Of a stretch of 64,000 bases of DNA, positions 62,703 through 64,000 are shown piece by piece. A program made the position numbers and the translations under genes. Numbering within the stretch: position 1 is the stretch's first letter; the number at the start of each line of letters is the position of its first letter. Source of the stretch: Mytilus galloprovincialis (taxonomy: Eukaryota; Mollusca; Bivalvia; Mytilida; Mytilidae); assembly GCF_965363235.1 (NCBI RefSeq), contig NC_134838.1, positions 6,949,001 to 7,013,000 on the forward strand, read 5' to 3'. The notes beneath the pieces are model-generated. The model searched no databases and was not told the DNA's origin. It worked only from the letters and a program-made list of their open reading frames with translations.

Positions 62703-62961
62703 ATGCCCCACCTAGGGGCATTTTTTTTCTTTGGTCTGCATCCGTTTGTCTGTCCTGCATCATGTGCATCAGGTTTAAGTTTTTGGTCAAGATAGTTTTT
62801 GATAAAGTTGAAGTCCAATCAACTTGAAACTTAGTGCACAGGTTCACTATGATGTGATTTTTTTACTTAAAATTCTGAATTTTGACCCCAATTTCACCAT
62901 CCACTGATCATTGAAAATGATAGTGCGAGTGGGGCATTCATGTACTATGGACACATTCTTG
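62703..62961 (+). mobile_element. Helentron-like element, ATGCCCCAC family, short complete copy
   Basis: After T5: ATGCCCCACCTAGGGGCAT hairpin, then a short GTCTG-rich stretch. At the other end the inverted GTGGGGCAT, hairpin TGTACTATGGACA (62941-62953), then TCTTG and TT. 259 bp. It shows both termini of the family whose 3' part is also at 42,605. Confidence 0.7.
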
Positions 62962-63660
62962 TTAGTTTTTATTCTTAACTGTAAAAAATGACAAGAACAT
63001 GTTATTATCAATTTCCTTGCAGATAAAAATGTTGCTAAATTAAATCCGTCTTTAACCAGAAATAATTATCCAAATACAGTAGCACCACTTGGGAAATCTA
63101 TTTTATTAGAATGTCAAGGATACGTTATCCATAGTCATATACAGCTTATTAAACCTTCAACTTACGAAAAGTATAAATATATTTATTAAACAGCAACCCC
63201 ATGAAAGAGAAAACCAATAGTCACACATCTATTGTGTAAAATAGGTGCAAATTTATTTCGGTTCTTGTAGAACATCTAGAATTACAATGTAACTAGAAAC
63301 ATATTAAAGATAAAAGGCACACCTCATGCTTATAAGCTGATTAATATTACATTGTACTAACGTCTATTCAGGACACTAATAGAATTACATATAATACTAG
63401 AAGGTCTACCCATGATGCTGATAAGACAACCAAATATTGGTAATTGAAACTCCTTCAACATGGTTTATTGTATTTACTTGAACCTTATTACATTTTTGAA
63501 TCCTGAAACAGATGTCCATGTAGGTAGGTCGTTTGGGTTGATTGAGTTTTTGTCGAGCCTGCATGTTTTGTGGCAGAAAGCTTGACATAGGGATAGTGTA
63601 GTGGCGGCATTAGCAAGCTTTATATTTTAGAAGGTTAGAGACCTGAATGCTATATAAATA
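62962..63660. other. No gene seen
   Basis: AT-rich. A 60-codon frame on the minus strand at 63,588 has no ATG-led homologous motif that I recognise. Confidence 0.4.
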
Positions 63661-64000
63661 TTATTTAGATGTCTCATGTTATGAATTTTCTGTCTGTTAT
63701 ATGTCCATTGTCATTGGCCTAATACTGTATGCAATAGGTCAACTATATTTAGCTTATGAAAATATTTAACAATGTACATGTCAGTCTACCATGTTTTATT
63801 TTACGTTGACCTCATTTTTACGGTTACTTGCTCAATGTGTAGTTTTTGTTTTTTGGTCTGTTTTTATTAATACCATAGGCAATATGTCAACTATATTTGG
63901 TGTATGAAATGATTGTATGTGTATATGTCTGTCTGGCAAATATCATCTGACCATGAGTCGACCTACCTTTCATGGTTCATAGGTCAATCTTTAGTTTTCC
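63661..64000 (+). repeat. Interspersed repeat, same family as 24,770
   Basis: Order of ATATGTCCATTGTCATTGG, ATGTCAACTATATTTGGTGT, GTCTGTCTGGCAA, TTTCATGGTTCATAGGTCAA parallels 24,770-25,290. Runs off the window. Confidence 0.55.

Noticed and set aside
62483-62827. 114-codon plus and 107-codon minus frames
   Set aside because: They straddle the NDUFB6 3' UTR and the ATGCCCCAC element; no motif.

Overview
The window is bivalve mollusc nuclear DNA, most likely from a marine mussel such as Mytilus. It is AT-rich. Its four genes are split into many short exons with GT-AG introns, their products align best with animal orthologues, and the intergenic DNA is packed with interspersed repeats typical of bivalves. 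There are no operons, ribosome binding sites or intact tRNA/rRNA genes. Protein identities come from recognising family motifs by eye; no database search was run.

Layout. 1-12,500 has no recognisable exon. It holds an inverted-repeat-bounded ~5.3 kb segment (646-5964), three Helentron-like repeats, one nested in another (6178-10949), and a Harbinger-type MITE. 12,509-20,892 (+) is TECR, the very-long-chain enoyl-CoA reductase of ER fatty acid elongation; its start exon was not found. Its introns carry a dead Tc1 transposon, a tRNA-derived SINE and a 1.3 kb TIR element. 21-26 kb is a repeat field with a second self-nested Helentron-like family. 26,399-37,944 (-) is complete CFAP57 (WDR65), a ciliary WD40/coiled-coil protein (19 coding exons, 1,216 aa), tail-to-tail with TECR. 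38,071-45,170 (+) is complete ALKBH7 (4 exons, 242 aa), a mitochondrial 2-oxoglutarate/iron dioxygenase. CFAP57 and ALKBH7 are head-to-head over a compact shared promoter with an RFX X-box, an ETS/GABP site and a palindromic TATA box. 45-51 kb is repeats: a SINE, a TCTG satellite and three short MITEs. 51,453-62,435 (+) is complete NDUFB6 (4 exons, 201 aa), a complex I subunit, with a perfect ERR element about 80 bp upstream. Its introns hold an antisense Penelope-like element with an 800-codon open frame, a 55-bp minisatellite, and hAT and other MITEs.

Gene functions. ALKBH7 and NDUFB6 act in mitochondria, TECR in the ER membrane and CFAP57 in the axoneme. Nothing suggests a cluster with a common pathway beyond the shared CFAP57/ALKBH7 promoter.

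Main unusual points. Repeat families unrelated in sequence (5' ends AGCTCACC, ATACGACC, ATGCCCCAC, and partly ATACCCCAC and ATACGCCC) share one plan. It is a 5' hairpin, a GTCC/GTCGTC microsatellite, an inverted copy of the 5' end near the 3' end, then a 3' hairpin and TCTNG|TT. Two self-nested insertions into T5 runs fix the ends. Other points are an exact 53-bp duplication of a splice acceptor in ALKBH7, several MITEs with readable target-site duplications, and a common repeat with a 13-bp duplication that marks it as a retroposon.
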